Virus record (IMG/VR): IMGVR_UViG_3300042905_003904
Location: 1-64,000 of that record
Strand: one strand, 5' to 3'
Length of the DNA: 64,000 bases
Source: a virus
Shown: positions 14,727 to 22,749 of the stretch, piece by piece
How the letters are laid out: every line of letters starts with the position of its first letter
How positions within the stretch are numbered: position 1 is the first letter of the stretch
Translations under genes and position numbers: made by a program
The notes under the pieces: generated by a model
Told to the model about the DNA's origin: nothing
What the model saw: the letters and a program-made list of their open reading frames with translations, nothing else
Databases searched by the model: none

Positions 14727-15577
14727 CCCGAATAGTCCTGTTCGTCTCTGGAGTATTTTGGTGCAAAATTGCCCAGTTGCTTATCAATATCGATGTGCTC
14801 GTCTTCTAAACGATCCAGCGCATCTGTTTTATCTGGAAGTTCTCCGGCTTCTTCGTCCCCCTCTTTTCCAGTGGACTTATCAACAGGAACAATTACATTA
14901 CGATTTACTAACCGCTGTAAGAATTTACGAGCTTCCAATTCCCCACCAATAGCGCCATAAACATCATTGATGTTCTTTGGGGTTATTTCTGCTCCAGTGG
15001 GTTCTACTACTTCCCAGACTCTATAGAAAATAGAACGATCATCACCGTCTAACTTACGACCTTCTGCTTCTAATACCTCCCAAGAGGCTTTAGCATTAAA
15101 GCGTTCGCCAGATAATTCTCCACCAGCGGCTTTTACCTTATTCTCAGGAGATTGGCCTGTGCGAGTCTGATTTACCGTTTGTTCTCCACCCCCTTCAGAT
15201 TCTTTGACCTTGATCAGATTAAATTCCTTGGTAGTCAATAGGTTAGAAACCTTCCGAGTCAATTTAACCTGAAGATCCTTACGATTAACCCCCTTAGCCA
15301 CTACCGAATTAATAGTGCCCTGCATCTCCTCATAAGAATTCGGCGGGAACTCTACTAGATCCTTGGCAATCTGGTCTAAAATACCCCGCAATTTATCGGC
15401 TGGAAGACCACCCAACCAAGACTTTCCGGACCATTCTTGGATTAGACCATCGATCTTGCCTTCTGCGAGCTTGGACTGAAATCCTGTTGCATCGATTTCG
15501 ATATTAGAATAGACATCGTTCTTGGCAATGCGCCCTTCTTTAAGGATGGTGTTTACAATGTGATTGAATTTGATCAT
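14693..15577 (-). CDS. Putative virion protein with protease-site N-terminus
   Basis: 294 aa, unrecognised. The N-terminus MIKFNHIVNTILKEGRI contains LKE|G, a site of the T4 gp21 type about 14 residues in. The remainder is charged, with several ELSGER/KLDGDD-like loops, and the C-terminus DERVKSAWGF is duplicated at 11.4 kb. It lies just upstream of the tail-fibre modules and is AT-rich like the phage backbone. A structural or packaged role is inferred. Confidence 0.55.
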   Translation of the reverse strand: MIKFNHIVNTILKEGRIAKNDVYSNIEIDATGFQSKLAEGKIDGLIQEWSGKSWLGGLPADKLRGILDQIAKDLVEFPPNSYEEMQGTINSVVAKGVNRKDLQVKLTRKVSNLLTTKEFNLIKVKESEGGGEQTVNQTRTGQSPENKVKAAGGELSGERFNAKASWEVLEAEGRKLDGDDRSIFYRVWEVVEPTGAEITPKNINDVYGAIGGELEARKFLQRLVNRNVIVPVDKSTGKEGDEEAGELPDKTDALDRLEDEHIDIDKQLGNFAPKYSRDEQDYSGDERVKSAWGF

Positions 15578-15593
15578 AAATTATAATTAGGAC

Positions 15594-15808
15594 TTAGATA
15601 GGTTCGTCTATATGACGATTACCGCTTGAGTGGTGTTTAGAACCTTCTTGGAAGGCGAACCAGAGCATCTTCTTTTCCTTTAGTCTCTCTGGTGGGAAAT
15701 TTTCAATAAACCATGCTTCAAAAGCAGCTGCTAACCCATCAGCGGATTGTTCTTTAATATAAACCTTAGACAAGGCTTCTTCTAGTAATTGATTGTCTGT
15801 ATGATTCA
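15594..15808 (-). CDS. Putative internal head protein with capsid-targeting-like N-terminus
   Basis: 71 aa from ATG 15808, chosen over an ATG two codons upstream because MNHTDNQLLEEALSKVY then aligns with the leaders at 6435 and 16177. LEE|A is a predicted gp21-type cleavage site. After it come FEAWFIENFPPERLKEKKM and WFAFQEGSKHH, a helical pattern of unknown function. It is closely followed by the 294-aa gene. Confidence 0.55.
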
Positions 15809-15814
15809 TAAACA

Positions 15815-16177
15815 TTAGGGTCTATAATTAGGAGAATCTGCATCATATCCAGAATCCACATCTAATTCATCTTCCGAGTTTTCTCCAGCAGGAACTTGTC
15901 CTTGCATAAACATCTCAGGCTTCATGCCGTTAATAGAGCCATCAGCCTCTACTTCAGCATAGTGGGTAGCATACCGATTGGGTTTCTTAGAAAGTAAAGC
16001 CGCTTGCGTTCCTTCAATGGCACCAGAAATCCAATTATCAAATTTATAACCATGGCTGGTCAATAAATTAATAGAATGTTCTTGCTCTGGAGAACCTCCT
16101 TCGGTGGAAGGTAAATTTGTTTCGTTATAAACCTTGCGATAGGCTTCACTCAGTAATTCGGAATCGCGATCTTGCAT
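15815..16177 (-). CDS. Putative internal head protein with capsid-targeting-like N-terminus
   Basis: 120 aa. Leader MQDRDSELLSEAYRKVY contains LSE|A. The C-terminal third is acidic (ENSEDELDVDSGYDADSP). It has a late-promoter-like element and overlaps the next frame by TAATG. Role inferred as for the other two leader-bearing proteins. Confidence 0.55.
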   Translation of the reverse strand: MQDRDSELLSEAYRKVYNETNLPSTEGGSPEQEHSINLLTSHGYKFDNWISGAIEGTQAALLSKKPNRYATHYAEVEADGSINGMKPEMFMQGQVPAGENSEDELDVDSGYDADSPNYRP

Positions 16178-16183
16178 GATGGA

Positions 16184-16191
16184 TTACTTAT
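16184..16191 (-). promoter_or_regulatory. Candidate late promoter, ATAAGTAA
   Basis: ATAAGTAATCC on the minus strand, six bases before the ATG at 16177. The same ATAAGTAATCC string precedes the plus-strand leader-bearing gene at 6435. Confidence 0.55.
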
Positions 16192-16207
16192 TCCCCAATA
16201 CTCCCAT

Positions 16208-16858
16208 CTAGTGAATAAGGTTACTATACAAATTAGGATCGGCAATTAAACTCTGTTCTTCTCCAAACGGCTCCCCCTTTTCATTGAGATATAACTTAAT
16301 CATCTCAATGCGTTGCTGTGGATTGCCATAGATCTCTATGAGCGCAGGGCTATCATTTTCCTTGAAAATTCTTCCATCCCCACTCAAATAGGATTGCTGA
16401 AACACCTTGAAAATGTTATCAATTTCCTCTCGCATAACTGGGTCTATTGATCTAAATCCATCATCCACCAGCGGAACCGGGGCTGCAGAGGTGAGGGGAA
16501 GGTAAAAAATAATATCCAACTTACTAAGGGCTTCCCTGCAAGCTAACCTAGATTCATCCAAAAATTTCTCATCCACTTTATCCTTCAAAAATAGCCAAGT
16601 AGAATATGCTAGGTTGTCTAAAGGGCAACGATCAAAGATAACATTAGGCTCCTTGTGTCCTTCTAATTGCTTGATTAAGAATTCTAAAACTACCTGTTGG
16701 GTTTCCTCTGAAGAATTTTCAGAGTGCTTGAGTTTCTTTTGCTTTAAAATATCCCGATAAGATTCAACTGGGGTGCCGTAATTCGGCCAGTTTTTAATAA
16801 AGTCATTAATAAGTGTTGATTTACCAACTGAATTGGCCCCACTACATGCGATTTTCAT
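16208..16858 (-). CDS. P-loop kinase / AAA-type ATPase
   Basis: 216 aa. Walker A is at the extreme N-terminus (SGANSVGKST, residues 6-15), and IFDRCPLDNLAYS near residue 75 resembles the DR[SC]xxDxxAY motif of NadR-like nucleoside kinases. A LID-like charged loop follows. It probably phosphorylates a nucleoside, nucleotide or pyridine nucleoside; the substrate cannot be read from sequence. The long C-terminal helix (QQRIEMIKLYL) fits the family. Confidence 0.65.
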   Translation of the reverse strand: MKIACSGANSVGKSTLINDFIKNWPNYGTPVESYRDILKQKKLKHSENSSEETQQVVLEFLIKQLEGHKEPNVIFDRCPLDNLAYSTWLFLKDKVDEKFLDESRLACREALSKLDIIFYLPLTSAAPVPLVDDGFRSIDPVMREEIDNIFKVFQQSYLSGDGRIFKENDSPALIEIYGNPQQRIEMIKLYLNEKGEPFGEEQSLIADPNLYSNLIH

Positions 16859-16888
16859 ATTTCTATCTTAACTGATCTAGATAGAAAA

Positions 16889-17248
16889 TCACTCAGATTC
16901 TTTTGGGAAACCGCCAATACCAGCATCTGCTATTTGTTCTAAACGAGCCTGAATCTTATCAATATTCTCTGCTGATACGGGAATTTTCTCCACATCCAAA
17001 ATTTGATGCCTCATAGAATCTGGGATATCTAGACTAGAGATAACATCCAACAAACGCAAAGATAATTGAATAAGCCTTTCGGTTTTTACTGGTAGCTTTT
17101 CTTCTGTGGGTGCTGGAATAGCGGAAGGAATTTGGTCTGTTGGGGCGGCTGGAACCTGTTCGTCTGAAATGGGTTCCGTCACAGTCCCTGGCACATCCTC
17201 TAATACTAGGCTAACGGACTTTACTAAGTGGTCAAATTCATTTGTCAT
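16889..17248 (-). CDS. Hypothetical protein with Pro/Ala-rich linker
   Basis: 119 aa. An N-terminal acidic segment (SLVLEDVPG) leads to a Pro/Ala/Thr-rich linker at 27-50 and a helical C-terminal domain (ERLIQLSLRLLDVISSLDI). It is not recognised. The preceding CTAAATAC element suggests late expression. Confidence 0.5.
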   Translation of the reverse strand: MTNEFDHLVKSVSLVLEDVPGTVTEPISDEQVPAAPTDQIPSAIPAPTEEKLPVKTERLIQLSLRLLDVISSLDIPDSMRHQILDVEKIPVSAENIDKIQARLEQIADAGIGGFPKESE

Positions 17249-17252
17249 ATTG

Positions 17253-17260
17253 GTATTTAG
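17253..17260 (-). promoter_or_regulatory. Candidate late promoter, CTAAATAC
   Basis: CTAAATAC on the minus strand, four bases before the ATG at 17248; one of the TAARTA elements. Confidence 0.4.
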
Positions 17261-17269
17261 GTAATTTCT

Positions 17270-17650
17270 TTAATGATTTAACAATTTTGTAAAAATGCTT
17301 GCAATTGTGGAGCCGCTGGCTCCACAAATTAAGCCGATTAATGCGCACAGCCAACCAAATTTTAATCTCAATTCGCGAATATCCACTCGCTGATCTTCGG
17401 CCTTGGCAGCGGTTGCCTTTTGATCTTTGCTATTTTCCTTAATAATATTACTCAATTCCGTGATGGATTTGTGCAAATTATCTATATCAAAACTTATACT
17501 ATTCTGAGCCAGCTTAATTTCTAAAATATCCCCCTTTACATTGTTTAGTTGCAGTTCGTGTCTTTCTAGTTCGGTTAAAACTAATTTTTGATACTGCGTC
17601 CAACCATTTGCTTGGGGTTCTGTTTTATTAGATGGACCTTGCGGTGGCAT
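17270..17650 (-). CDS. Coiled-coil protein with C-terminal membrane segment
   Basis: 126 aa. Residues about 20-95 form a long amphipathic coiled coil (ELERHELQLNNVKGDILEIK), followed by a single membrane helix FGWLCALIGLICGASGSTIA near the C-terminus. The layout resembles XhlA-type lysis accessory proteins and tail-anchored membrane proteins. It overlaps the PAS gene by 23 bases, hinting that the two may work together at the membrane. Confidence 0.6.
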   Translation of the reverse strand: MPPQGPSNKTEPQANGWTQYQKLVLTELERHELQLNNVKGDILEIKLAQNSISFDIDNLHKSITELSNIIKENSKDQKATAAKAEDQRVDIRELRLKFGWLCALIGLICGASGSTIASIFTKLLNH

Positions 17651-18026
17651 AAAATTTATTATTATAGGTTACGGCGCGCCAGCTGAGTAATTTGTATGTT
17701 CCGTCTTTACAAATATACCGGTTTTGAAAATCTGTTAATAGCGGCTCCCGACACAACACAGCGGCTATTTCCTGGGTGGATTTCAAATCATCCGGATGAA
17801 TGAAATCATAAAACTTCCTTCCTATTAATTCGTCCTTCTTCCACCCCAACCATGTCTCCCATGCCGGATTTGATTTTATGATCTCCCCGTCTTGTTTACA
17901 AATTAATATCAAGTCCACATTTAACGTAAAAAATATAGCCAGTTCTGATTCTAGTTCTTCTAAATAATTTGATAATTCCTTTAACTTTTGAATGTTGTTG
18001 GGTGGTATATCTTTTTCCAATGTCAT
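17628..18026 (-). CDS. Stand-alone PAS-domain protein
   Basis: 132 aa. After a 30-residue helix, a single PAS fold covers most of the protein: LILICKQDGEIIKSNPAWET, LGWKKDELIGRKFYDFIHPD, then DFQNRYICKDGTYKLLSWRA. No kinase, cyclase or helix-turn-helix output domain follows. PAS domains bind small ligands or partner proteins; here the output is presumably through an interaction. It may interfere with a host two-component or PAS-regulated system. Confidence 0.8.
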   Translation of the reverse strand: MTLEKDIPPNNIQKLKELSNYLEELESELAIFFTLNVDLILICKQDGEIIKSNPAWETWLGWKKDELIGRKFYDFIHPDDLKSTQEIAAVLCREPLLTDFQNRYICKDGTYKLLSWRAVTYNNKFYATARSI

Positions 18027-18052
18027 ATTTAACTGGGTGGCGGTGGTTGTTG

Positions 18053-18060
18053 TTACTTAT
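18053..18060 (-). promoter_or_regulatory. Candidate late promoter, ATAAGTAA
   Basis: On the minus strand, 26 bases upstream of the PAS gene and back-to-back with the plus-strand element at 18096. Confidence 0.45.
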
Positions 18061-18095
18061 ATCTGGCGGAGGCTGCTAGATACCCATCAATAACC

Positions 18096-18103
18096 ATAAA
18101 TAC
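18096..18103 (+). promoter_or_regulatory. Candidate late promoter, ATAAATAC
   Basis: ATAAATAC lies four bases upstream of the GTG start of the spanin gene at 18108, a sensible position for a late lysis cassette. Confidence 0.5.
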
Positions 18104-18107
18104 TATT

Positions 18108-18728
18108 GTGAAGCAGATCCTTTTAATTATTTTTATATCCCTGGGATTATTGGGCTGTTCTCATAACTTACCCCCAAGTGGATCTAAAGTGACTATTCGC
18201 AGTGAACAACCTCGGGTAGTAATGGTTGATAAAAGTCTAGATAAAACCAAAGTTCTCGTTCGAAACAGCCAAAATCTTATTGATCAGATTTCCCAGCTGT
18301 CTTTGGACAATAAAAGTCTAGCAGAACAACTAAAGGATCAAAATACTAATCCCCTTAGTAGCCCCATAGTAGATAAATTGATTTCTGGGCTAAATCAAAC
18401 CAACACAGAACTATACCGAGTTAAAGTTGAATTGCGAGAGGCCTATGATGAGCTTGAAAGAAATAAATCTAATGTAGCTGTTCTTGAAACCAAAATAGAA
18501 GCGCAGACTAGGGAATTGGCAGATAGAACCGCCCAATATAACCAGGAAGTGGTTAATGGAGAACTGGTTAGAACAGAATTACAAAAACAAAAAGCAAAAG
18601 TTCAAGCAGAAATAGATAGAGCCAATTCCTGGCGAAAGAAGTTTTGGTGGACATTTGCCTTCTTAGCTGCCTGGATTGCCTTAAAACTACTAAAAGTATA
18701 CTCCAAGCTAACTATACCATTTATCTAA
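18108..18728 (+). CDS. Putative unimolecular spanin (lipoprotein with C-terminal membrane anchor)
   Basis: 206 aa, GTG start. The N-terminus is a lipoprotein signal with lipobox LGLLGC, making Cys17 the lipidated residue. Residues 50-175 are a periplasmic coiled coil (LRGAYDELERNK-like heptads), and residues about 179-196 (FWWTFAFLAAWIALKLL) form a membrane helix near the C-terminus. An outer-membrane lipoprotein joined to an inner-membrane anchor is the layout of u-spanins such as T1 gp11, which fuse the two membranes at lysis. The adjacent holin-like and endolysin genes support this. Confidence 0.7.
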   Translation: MKQILLIIFISLGLLGCSHNLPPSGSKVTIRSEQPRVVMVDKSLDKTKVLVRNSQNLIDQISQLSLDNKSLAEQLKDQNTNPLSSPIVDKLISGLNQTNTELYRVKVELREAYDELERNKSNVAVLETKIEAQTRELADRTAQYNQEVVNGELVRTELQKQKAKVQAEIDRANSWRKKFWWTFAFLAAWIALKLLKVYSKLTIPFI

Positions 18729-18729
18729 T

Positions 18730-18780
18730 ATGACTGATCCTCTTGAAAACTCACCAACGATAGATTCTCACCTCCCATGA
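18730..18780 (+). CDS. 16-aa leader frame before the holin-like gene
   Basis: MTDPLENSPTIDSHLP followed by TGA that overlaps the next start (ATGA). It sits exactly at the AT-rich to GC-rich boundary, so it may be the remnant N-terminus of a native gene cut by insertion of the lysis genes, now serving as a translational leader. Too short for homology. Confidence 0.3.
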   Translation: MTDPLENSPTIDSHLP

Positions 18781-19193
18781 AAGCCTTCGTTTCCCGATTA
18801 CTTAAAACGTTGGCGATGAATTTTGCCTCGCGCAAGTTCCTGATGACCCTGTTCGCCCTTATCTACGAGCGGTGGGATCATTGGGCCAACGTCGCGTGCA
18901 TCTACACATTCGTGAACGACGCACAGCTCACCGCATTCACTTCGCAAGCGGGCCAGCACCGATGGTTTCTCGCCACTGCATTGCTAGCCTACCTCGGCAT
19001 CCAGACAGCCGAGAATTTCAGCAATGCGGCTGCGGCAAAGTTTGAGAGCATCGCGCAGAATTTCGCATCGAGCACCAAGAGCGAGGTGAAAACCGAAAAC
19101 GTGCAACGCATCGTTCACGAATACGCCGAGCGATACAAAGACGATCCAAGCTACCGGCCCATTCAACCAGATACTGAGGAGGCATTCCGATGA
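18777..19193 (+). CDS. Putative holin-like membrane protein
   Basis: 138 aa, GC-rich. Two hydrophobic segments, FLMTLFALIYERWDHWANVA (about 21-40) and WFLATALLAYLGIQT (about 63-77), are followed by a charged cytoplasmic-type tail (EYAERYKDDPSYRP). Size, two membrane segments and direct four-base coupling to the endolysin gene point to a holin, but no holin family signature is recognised. Confidence 0.5.
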   Translation: MKAFVSRLLKTLAMNFASRKFLMTLFALIYERWDHWANVACIYTFVNDAQLTAFTSQAGQHRWFLATALLAYLGIQTAENFSNAAAAKFESIAQNFASSTKSEVKTENVQRIVHEYAERYKDDPSYRPIQPDTEEAFR

Positions 19194-19657
19194 CCTGGCC
19201 AACTGAAGCAGAATGCCCAAAGTTCTATGGGAAGAAGGGTGAGAACCAGACGCAGATCGTTCTGCCTTATCCGATGGTTCTGGATTGGGACAAGAACGCG
19301 CGCATCACCAAGATGACGTGCCATGAAAAAGTTGCGGATGCGATGCTGCGCGTGTTCACGAAGCTGAAAGGCGAATACGGCGAGGCAAAGCTGCATGAGT
19401 TGGGCATCGATCAGTTCGGTGGCTGTCTGAATGTGCGCCTCAAACGCGGGAGCAAAAGCTCGTGGTCAATTCATTCATGGGGGTGCGCCGTGGATCTTGA
19501 TGCGGACAGGAACATGCTGAGGGAGTCGAAGCTCACGGCGCGGTTTGCTCGACCTGAATATCTACCTATGTGGAAAATCATCGAAGGTGAAGGCGCGGTC
19601 AGCTATGGGCGAAAGAAAGATTTTGATTGGATGCACTGGCAGTTTGCTCGGCTTTAA
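19190..19657 (+). CDS. Endolysin, M15-type peptidase (VanY / L-alanyl-D-glutamate peptidase fold)
   Basis: 155 aa. The M15 signature SxHxxGxAxD is seen as SIHSWGCAVD (residues 93-102; zinc ligands His95 and Asp102), and the third zinc ligand is His149 in DWMHWQF. It is a single catalytic domain with no cell-wall-binding domain, as usual for Gram-negative phages. No signal peptide, so it needs the holin-like protein. Base composition matches the tail-fibre island rather than its AT-rich neighbours. Confidence 0.85.
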   Translation: MTWPTEAECPKFYGKKGENQTQIVLPYPMVLDWDKNARITKMTCHEKVADAMLRVFTKLKGEYGEAKLHELGIDQFGGCLNVRLKRGSKSSWSIHSWGCAVDLDADRNMLRESKLTARFARPEYLPMWKIIEGEGAVSYGRKKDFDWMHWQFARL

Positions 19658-19805
19658 TCTCTTTACAAATATAAAATCCATCTTCTCCCAGACTAGGCGG
19701 AGCAAAATGGGGTCCTAGCTTTCCGCAATTCCTACAAATGCCTTTAGGCAATTCAAAAGCAAACGCCTTTCTTTTGTTTTTAGTTGCTTTGGAGGTTTTA
19801 CTCAT
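19599..19805 (-). CDS. Small zinc-ribbon-like protein, C-terminus at a composition boundary
   Basis: 68 aa from ATG 19805. Basic start, then ICRNCGKLGPHFAPPSLG and FYICKE, a CxxCGxxGPHFxPPSxGxxGFxxC pattern that I recall from small phage proteins. The last ~18 codons overlap the convergent endolysin gene and read as unrelated sequence, so the original C-terminus may have been replaced when the GC-rich lysis genes arrived. Confidence 0.55.
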   Translation of the reverse strand: MSKTSKATKNKRKAFAFELPKGICRNCGKLGPHFAPPSLGEDGFYICKEIKAEQTASASNQNLSFAHS

Positions 19806-19962
19806 AATATTTGCTCTGCTCCCATTGCACATTTGGCGGTGGCCCACACCAGTTCCCGGTCGGGCGATTTCCGTGCGGTCAACACACGGGCGCAGAGCTT
19901 GTCCGTGCAGTCGCTGACTTTTGCGTTCCTTTGAGATAATCTTCCGTCTCTTTAGTTTTCAT
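19802..19962 (-). pseudogene. Frameshifted small gene
   Basis: ATG 19962 overlaps the previous stop as ATGA and reads MKTKETEDYLKGTQK, then terminates after 27 codons. In another frame a coherent tail (VSDCTDKLCARVLTARKSPD, RELVWATAKCAMGAEQIL) ends in TGA overlapping the next ATG at 19805. Overlaps at both ends and 161 bases in between imply a ~53-aa gene with a one-base shift around codon 15. No good slippery site is seen, so a mutation or assembly error is more likely than programmed shifting. Confidence 0.55.
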
Positions 19963-20168
19963 AGGTGTAATTTTTCTTCTTGTTGTTCAAAATAGATATC
20001 CAGAGCATACATCAGTTCTTCTCCGTTATCTCCGTCTCCGCCACAAGTCCAGTCAAAATAGTCTCCGTTGTTCTCATCTATCTTTCTAATAGCTTCAAAC
20101 AATTCTTCGGATTTGGGGTGATGTGGGATACCAAGAGACCATCTCTTTTCTATTTTTGTTTCAATCAT
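19959..20168 (-). CDS. Small acidic hypothetical protein
   Basis: 69 aa: MIETKIEKRWSLGIPHHPKS, then an acidic helical region with YFDWTCGGDGDNGEELMYAL. Four-base overlaps at both ends place it in the minus-strand operon. Function unknown. Confidence 0.6.
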   Translation of the reverse strand: MIETKIEKRWSLGIPHHPKSEELFEAIRKIDENNGDYFDWTCGGDGDNGEELMYALDIYFEQQEEKLHL

Positions 20169-20980
20169 AAATTAGTTTGATGCTCCAGCCAATCTTTAGC
20201 CTTGTCTTCCCTGCTTGGATTTTTCTCAGCCCATGCAAACACTGTATCAATTTGCTTTTGTGTAGGCTTCTTATGGGAAATAATATTAATACCAGTCAAT
20301 CCTTGAGAAAGTTTCACCCAGCCCAGTTGTTCGGCTTGAACTTCGGTTTTCTCTAGACGTTCTGCCAGCCAAATATGTTGCATGGCATCTTCTAAGGGAT
20401 AAAACTTGCCATTAGGAATCACCCAGCCATTCCCAGCCTCGTAAGTGGTGTCTGGCTTTGGAGTTGGTTTAGTGTTAGCCTCTAAAAGATGCTTGTGGTA
20501 ACTTTCTCCCTGCTTTTCCATCGCAAATTGGAGATTCATCCGTTGCACTCTTTGTTCTGGGGTTTCCCCTTCATAATCAAATAAATCCTTAACAATGGTG
20601 GAGTATCTTGACCCATAATCATCTCGTCTTTTTTGGTCGGCTTCTAATTCTTCCCTTAGTTCCTTATTTTCCTGATGGAGCCGATGATTTTCCGCTGCCA
20701 AAATAGGGTCGCCTGGATCTGGATAAAAAGAATACTCTTCATTAAAGGTCCAATTATCTTCCACCAAAATTCCATCTACTCCGTCTTTTCCTTCTGGATC
20801 TTGAGCCAACTTCATTTTACCAGACAACACCAAAGTAGCCTGTTCTTGATTCAGTCCAAATCCGTCTGCTAAAAATTCATAGGCAAATTTATACTTTCCT
20901 TCTGCCCAAAATTCTCGAGCTCTATCAGTCATGCCAGCAAAACATACTCGAAAGTAAAGTGGTTTAGATTCAGTTTTCAT
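20165..20980 (-). CDS. Hypothetical protein with central coiled coil
   Basis: 271 aa. Central residues about 95-125 are a coiled coil (AENHRLHQENKELREELEAD). The C-terminal part (KKPTQKQIDTVFAWAEKNPS) looks like a short helical domain. No catalytic motif is seen. It overlaps its neighbours by four bases on both sides. Confidence 0.6.
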   Translation of the reverse strand: MKTESKPLYFRVCFAGMTDRAREFWAEGKYKFAYEFLADGFGLNQEQATLVLSGKMKLAQDPEGKDGVDGILVEDNWTFNEEYSFYPDPGDPILAAENHRLHQENKELREELEADQKRRDDYGSRYSTIVKDLFDYEGETPEQRVQRMNLQFAMEKQGESYHKHLLEANTKPTPKPDTTYEAGNGWVIPNGKFYPLEDAMQHIWLAERLEKTEVQAEQLGWVKLSQGLTGINIISHKKPTQKQIDTVFAWAEKNPSREDKAKDWLEHQTNL

Positions 20981-21255
20981 ACATATGGATCGTTGGGTAT
21001 CACTTTGGCGGGGATTGTCCCTGTTGGTCGTAACCGCTCCATGATTGCCTTCATAGACACTTCAACTGTTACAATTTCTACAGCCTCAAATTCCGAATTG
21101 GCACGGTCTGGATTTCGATATTCCTCCAGTTTCTTGGCGAGCCACTCTCCGTTATTTTCATCATGTCCATATTCATCAATGGCATCGAGCACTTCAGGGG
21201 CATATTCTCCTTCGTAACGTTCTTTTCTTTGGGCAATTATCAAATGTATTTTCAT
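20977..21255 (-). CDS. Hypothetical protein
   Basis: 92 aa: MKIHLIIAQRKERYEGEYAP, EAVEIVTVEVSMKAIMERLR. A compact alpha/beta protein of unknown function, followed by four-base overlap with the 271-aa gene. Confidence 0.6.
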   Translation of the reverse strand: MKIHLIIAQRKERYEGEYAPEVLDAIDEYGHDENNGEWLAKKLEEYRNPDRANSEFEAVEIVTVEVSMKAIMERLRPTGTIPAKVIPNDPYV

Positions 21256-21285
21256 ACTAACAATATAATTGAAATTATAGGGAAA

Positions 21286-22044
21286 TTAACGCCGATAAAA
21301 ATTCTTCAAACCAGTATTGATCACTTTCAGATTCTTTCCATCCACTTCCAGAACTTCTTTAAACCCACAATCGACATTGACGTGGGTGATGTTTGCATTG
21401 GCTTTGTTGGGAACATAGGCGAAAGAAATTTCTGGGACTGGAGTATGACCAACAATCTGATTAATTCCTGGAATACCGTTAGAATTTAGTGCCCTCCAGT
21501 CTTGCCAGAGAAGTCCACCAAAACGACTAAATCCTCCACGATAATGATCAGCATCCCAAATAATCGGATCTGGTTTATCTTGAATTGGGAAGATTTTAGA
21601 AAACCTACCTTCTAAAATGTCTTGAGCTTCCCCATATTCCATAGATTGCTTCATTTCAGGAAAATGGTGTAAATTGAACCCCGCATGAGAATACCAGAAA
21701 TTGCCATCAAAGTGGTAAAATTTCAGCTTATCCCAATCACTTGGTTTCATGATAGAATTAATGGCTAAATTTTTACCTGCTGTAAAACCGGGACAATTAT
21801 AGGTTCCGTTGTTGGAATAATGATATGGAAGATCATGATTACCCCACAAATGAATCCGATTCGGTTGATTGAGGGAATATTTCATCCATTCAGCAACCTC
21901 AGCCGCTTCAGAAGCAGAGTCTCCAAAATTGTCGAGGGCGTCACCCATGTATATAAGAGTATGCTTTGGATATTGCTGGACAAATTGTTCTAATTTTTGT
22001 CCACCATTATGTTGATCCCCAATAATGAGATATTTTTGATTCAT
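21286..22044 (-). CDS. Metallophosphoesterase (calcineurin-like)
   Basis: 252 aa. All the family metal motifs are present: GDQHNG (9-14; DxH), MGDALDN (33-39), GNHD (68-71), SHAGFN near 116, and VGHTPV near residue 204. This order resembles the lambda-type Ser/Thr phosphatase and ApaH-like group. The substrate may be phosphoprotein, Ap4A or a cyclic nucleotide. It starts the minus-strand operon that runs to 19.6 kb. Confidence 0.85.
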   Translation of the reverse strand: MNQKYLIIGDQHNGGQKLEQFVQQYPKHTLIYMGDALDNFGDSASEAAEVAEWMKYSLNQPNRIHLWGNHDLPYHYSNNGTYNCPGFTAGKNLAINSIMKPSDWDKLKFYHFDGNFWYSHAGFNLHHFPEMKQSMEYGEAQDILEGRFSKIFPIQDKPDPIIWDADHYRGGFSRFGGLLWQDWRALNSNGIPGINQIVGHTPVPEISFAYVPNKANANITHVNVDCGFKEVLEVDGKNLKVINTGLKNFYRR

Positions 22045-22242
22045 TGAACTGATAATCCACTAGATTCTCTGGAAAGCCAAGTTCAAAACATTCCCACTGA
22101 AAGTTGCCCACGAAACCCAGAGAAAGAGTAATTTAAAGATAGTAACCACGTGTTTCTGCCAAGTTATTATAAGTAACGGCGTGTTACTGTAGAAACTACT
22201 GCTACCTATAGCATCAATACTTATTCGGTTGTCCTTTGTAAA
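22045..22242. other. Intergenic region with promoter-like elements
   Basis: No gene or tRNA is seen in these 198 bases. They contain ATAAGTAA (plus strand, 22169-22176) inside a small AGTAAC/GTTACT hairpin, and ATAAGTAT on the minus strand (22217-22224) that could drive the phosphoesterase gene with a long leader. Confidence 0.35.
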
Positions 22243-22749
22243 TCAACGGGTGGTATTTTCAGATTTCTTTTGGGTTATGATTTTTGCTAAAAACTGGCGT
22301 TCTTCACCCATCAAGGTCCCCACAGCAAATTTTCCAAATCTCCCTTGCGTTTTTTGAAAGTCCTTGGAATATTGTTTTAATTCTAGGAAATTAGGGAACA
22401 GTTTGATGACCTTTCTCTTCATCCTCTGCAACAATAGATCCGGATTATTAAACCACTGTTCCCACAAATTAAGTTTGGCTGCGCCCTGATATATAATCAC
22501 CCCCTTGAGATGATATTTCTTACACAATAAATTAAATGTCTGCAATCCTTCATTTAGAGGACCTGAAATAATTTTGGTGGTATTTTTATTCAGTTCAGAG
22601 TTTTTGGGCTTTAACATATACCACTCTTCGAGATGATTTACATACCACGCAGCACATTTTTCTAGATAAGGAAATATACGCCAAACTAGGACCCCTGATT
22701 CCAGATACACCAACAAATCTTTATTAGATATTGGTAAGGGCTTGGTCAT
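22243..22749 (-). CDS. Hypothetical basic protein
   Basis: 168 aa with many aromatic and basic residues (CAAWYVNHLEEWYMLKPKN, MKRKVIKLFPNFLELKQYSK). No recognised motif. It is divergent from the PRTase-like gene. The leader is TTAAAATATAAC before ATG, not a clear TAARTA element. Confidence 0.5.
   Translation of the reverse strand: MTKPLPISNKDLLVYLESGVLVWRIFPYLEKCAAWYVNHLEEWYMLKPKNSELNKNTTKIISGPLNEGLQTFNLLCKKYHLKGVIIYQGAAKLNLWEQWFNNPDLLLQRMKRKVIKLFPNFLELKQYSKDFQKTQGRFGKFAVGTLMGEERQFLAKIITQKKSENTTR

Noticed and set aside
22045-22242. Intergenic stretch checked for tRNA or small RNA
   Set aside because: No cloverleaf or T-loop-like GTTCRA arrangement is seen; only short hairpins and promoter-like elements.
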